Positions 62,991 through 64,000 of a stretch of 64,000 bases of DNA are shown here, in pieces. This DNA comes from Chaunax sp. Z400. Taxonomy: Eukaryota; Chordata; Actinopteri; Lophiiformes; Chaunacidae. Location: the NCBI GenBank assembly GCA_037577475.1, contig JBAGJB010000219.1, forward strand, positions 310,001-374,000, written 5' to 3'. The notes under the pieces were generated by a model, which searched no databases, was not told the origin of the DNA, and saw only the letters and a program-made list of their open reading frames with translations. Position 1 is the first letter of the stretch; the number at the start of each line of letters is the position of its first letter. The translations under genes and the position numbers were made by a program.

Positions 62991-64000
62991 GAGTCTCTAC
63001 GACCTTCCGTTCCCGAGATACAGACATTCAAAATACGCCCCTACTGGACATGTCATATCTCGGGAAAGGAAGGTCGCACAGACTCGGGACAAAGACTGGT
63101 GTTCTCAGAGACCACATAAACCCCTAGACGGACGTTGGTCCCGAGTCTCTACGACCTTCCGTTTCCGAGATACACACATTCACTATAGGCGAACCAAACC
63201 CCATTCACTTCAATGGGAAAATAAACTTGAGTATAACTCGGGAACGGAAGGTCGTAGAGACTCGGGACCATGATCCGTCTGACATAATTCGTGGTCTCTG
63301 AACACGCCACACTTCTCCACGAGTCTCTACGACCTTCCGTTCCCGAGATACAGACATTCAAAATACGCCCCTACTGGACATGTCATATCTCGGGAAAGGA
63401 ATTTCGCACAGACTCGGGACGAAGACTGGTGTTCTCAGAGACCACATAAACCCCTAGACGGACGTTGGTCCCGAGTCTCTACGACCTTCCGTTTCCGAGA
63501 TACACACATTCACTATAGGCGAACCAAACCCCATTTGCTTCAATTGGAAAATAAACTTGAGTATAACTCGGGAACGGCAGGTCGTAGAGACTCGGGACCA
63601 TGATCCGTCGGACATAATTCGTGGTCTCTGAACACGCCAGACTTCTCCCCGAGTCTCTACGACCTTCCGTTCCCGAGATACAAAAATTCCAAAAATCACC
63701 AAAAATACATGTCATATCTCGGGAACCGTAAGTCGTAGAGACTCGGTTTACCTGCTGACGTTCTTGGAGACCCCATAAAACCGTTGAAAGAGCTTATCCC
63801 CGAGTCTCTACGACCTTCCGTTCAAAAGTTACCAACCCGGGTAGGGCCCCGATTGAGTTTTTATCCCCTTAACCCTAACCCTAACCCTAACCCTAACCCC
63901 TAACCCACACTTGTCCGCGAGTCTCTACGACCTTCCGTTCCCGAGATACAAAAATTCCAAAAATCACCAAAAATACATGTCATATCTCGGGAACCGTAAG
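62991..64000. repeat. Right edge: DA, DABCB (last B cut by the window)
   Basis: D62991 A63143; D63321 A63473 B63651 C63802 B63919 to the end. The first DABCB since 41831. Private changes here are ggaatttcgcac in D63321 and acggcaggtcg in the right stem of A63473. The array continues beyond the window. Confidence 0.88.

Larger units (their letters stand above)
1..64000. repeat. Tandem satellite array of four modules (A, B, C, D) filling the window
   Basis: Every position belongs to one of four modules that open with the same word, cgagtctctacgaccttccg; there is no unique sequence and no gap over a few bases between modules. Window edges cut a D (1-64) and a B (63919-64000). Module order follows D to A always, A to B or D, B to C or D, C to D or B, giving the words DA (330 bp), DAB (481), DABC (598) and DABCB (749). 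I counted 42, 32, 37 and 17 of these, 128 in all. Most copies of a module differ by only a few substitutions, as expected for satellites homogenised by unequal exchange and gene conversion. Presence of CCCTAA blocks points to a eukaryote with TTAGGG telomeres. Genomic location (subtelomere, pericentromere or interstitial) cannot be decided here. Confidence 0.97.

Noticed and set aside
1..64000. CRISPR array (short direct repeats with spacers)
   Set aside because: The segments between repeated words are themselves repeated, 120-180 bp long and not unique, and the telomeric tracts indicate a eukaryote.

Overview
The whole 64 kb window is one uninterrupted tandem satellite array. I found no protein-coding gene, rRNA, tRNA, CRISPR array or intact transposon. 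The host is a eukaryote. The array carries 54 short blocks of CCCTAA (TTAGGG on the minus strand), the telomere motif of vertebrates, many other animals, filamentous fungi, trypanosomatids and some algae. It is not the usual motif of most land plants (TTTAGGG), insects (TTAGG) or nematodes (TTAGGC). The species cannot be named from this sequence. A subtelomeric or other heterochromatic location is likely but not proven.

Everything is built from four modules that each begin with the same roughly 20-bp word, cgagtctctacgaccttccg. Module A is 178 bp, B 151 bp, C usually 117 bp and D 152 bp. A, B and D are paralogous hairpin monomers: the opening word plus ttcccgagata is repeated in inverted form 35-70 bp downstream. 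C keeps only the left arm and then carries the telomeric tract. The modules obey a strict grammar: D is always followed by A, A by B or D, B by C or D, and C by D or B. The array therefore reads as four nested words: DA (330 bp, 42 copies), DAB (481 bp, 32 copies), DABC (598 bp, 37 copies) and DABCB (749 bp, 17 copies including both window-edge partials). That makes 128 A modules in total.

Above the word level there are nested higher-order repeats (HORs). From left to right: a 3,090-bp composite block present four times (1-2996 truncated, 4887-7976, 12613-15702, 31843-34932); three tandem 1,236-bp units (7977-11684); a 2,281-bp unit in two copies plus an expanded third (14171-21623); two 1,560-bp units (20875-23994); a segment of about 6.9 kb (24593-31513) copied at 40602-48937 with two word-sized insertions; 811-bp tandem units (49116-51548, again at 55080-56701); a roughly 4.3-kb segment duplicated at a 5,964-bp offset (46.9-51.2 kb and 52.9-57.2 kb); a 2,007-bp unit (57183-60598); and four 598-bp units in a row (60599-62990). 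The right third differs from the rest: the word DABCB is absent from 41832 to 63320, a single C-module haplotype is fixed from 44712 onward, and a private A variant appears only after 47.7 kb.

The short open reading frames on both strands are by-products of the repeats. They recur with the module period, overlap one another, and encode the same peptide on both strands because the module arms are inverted repeats.
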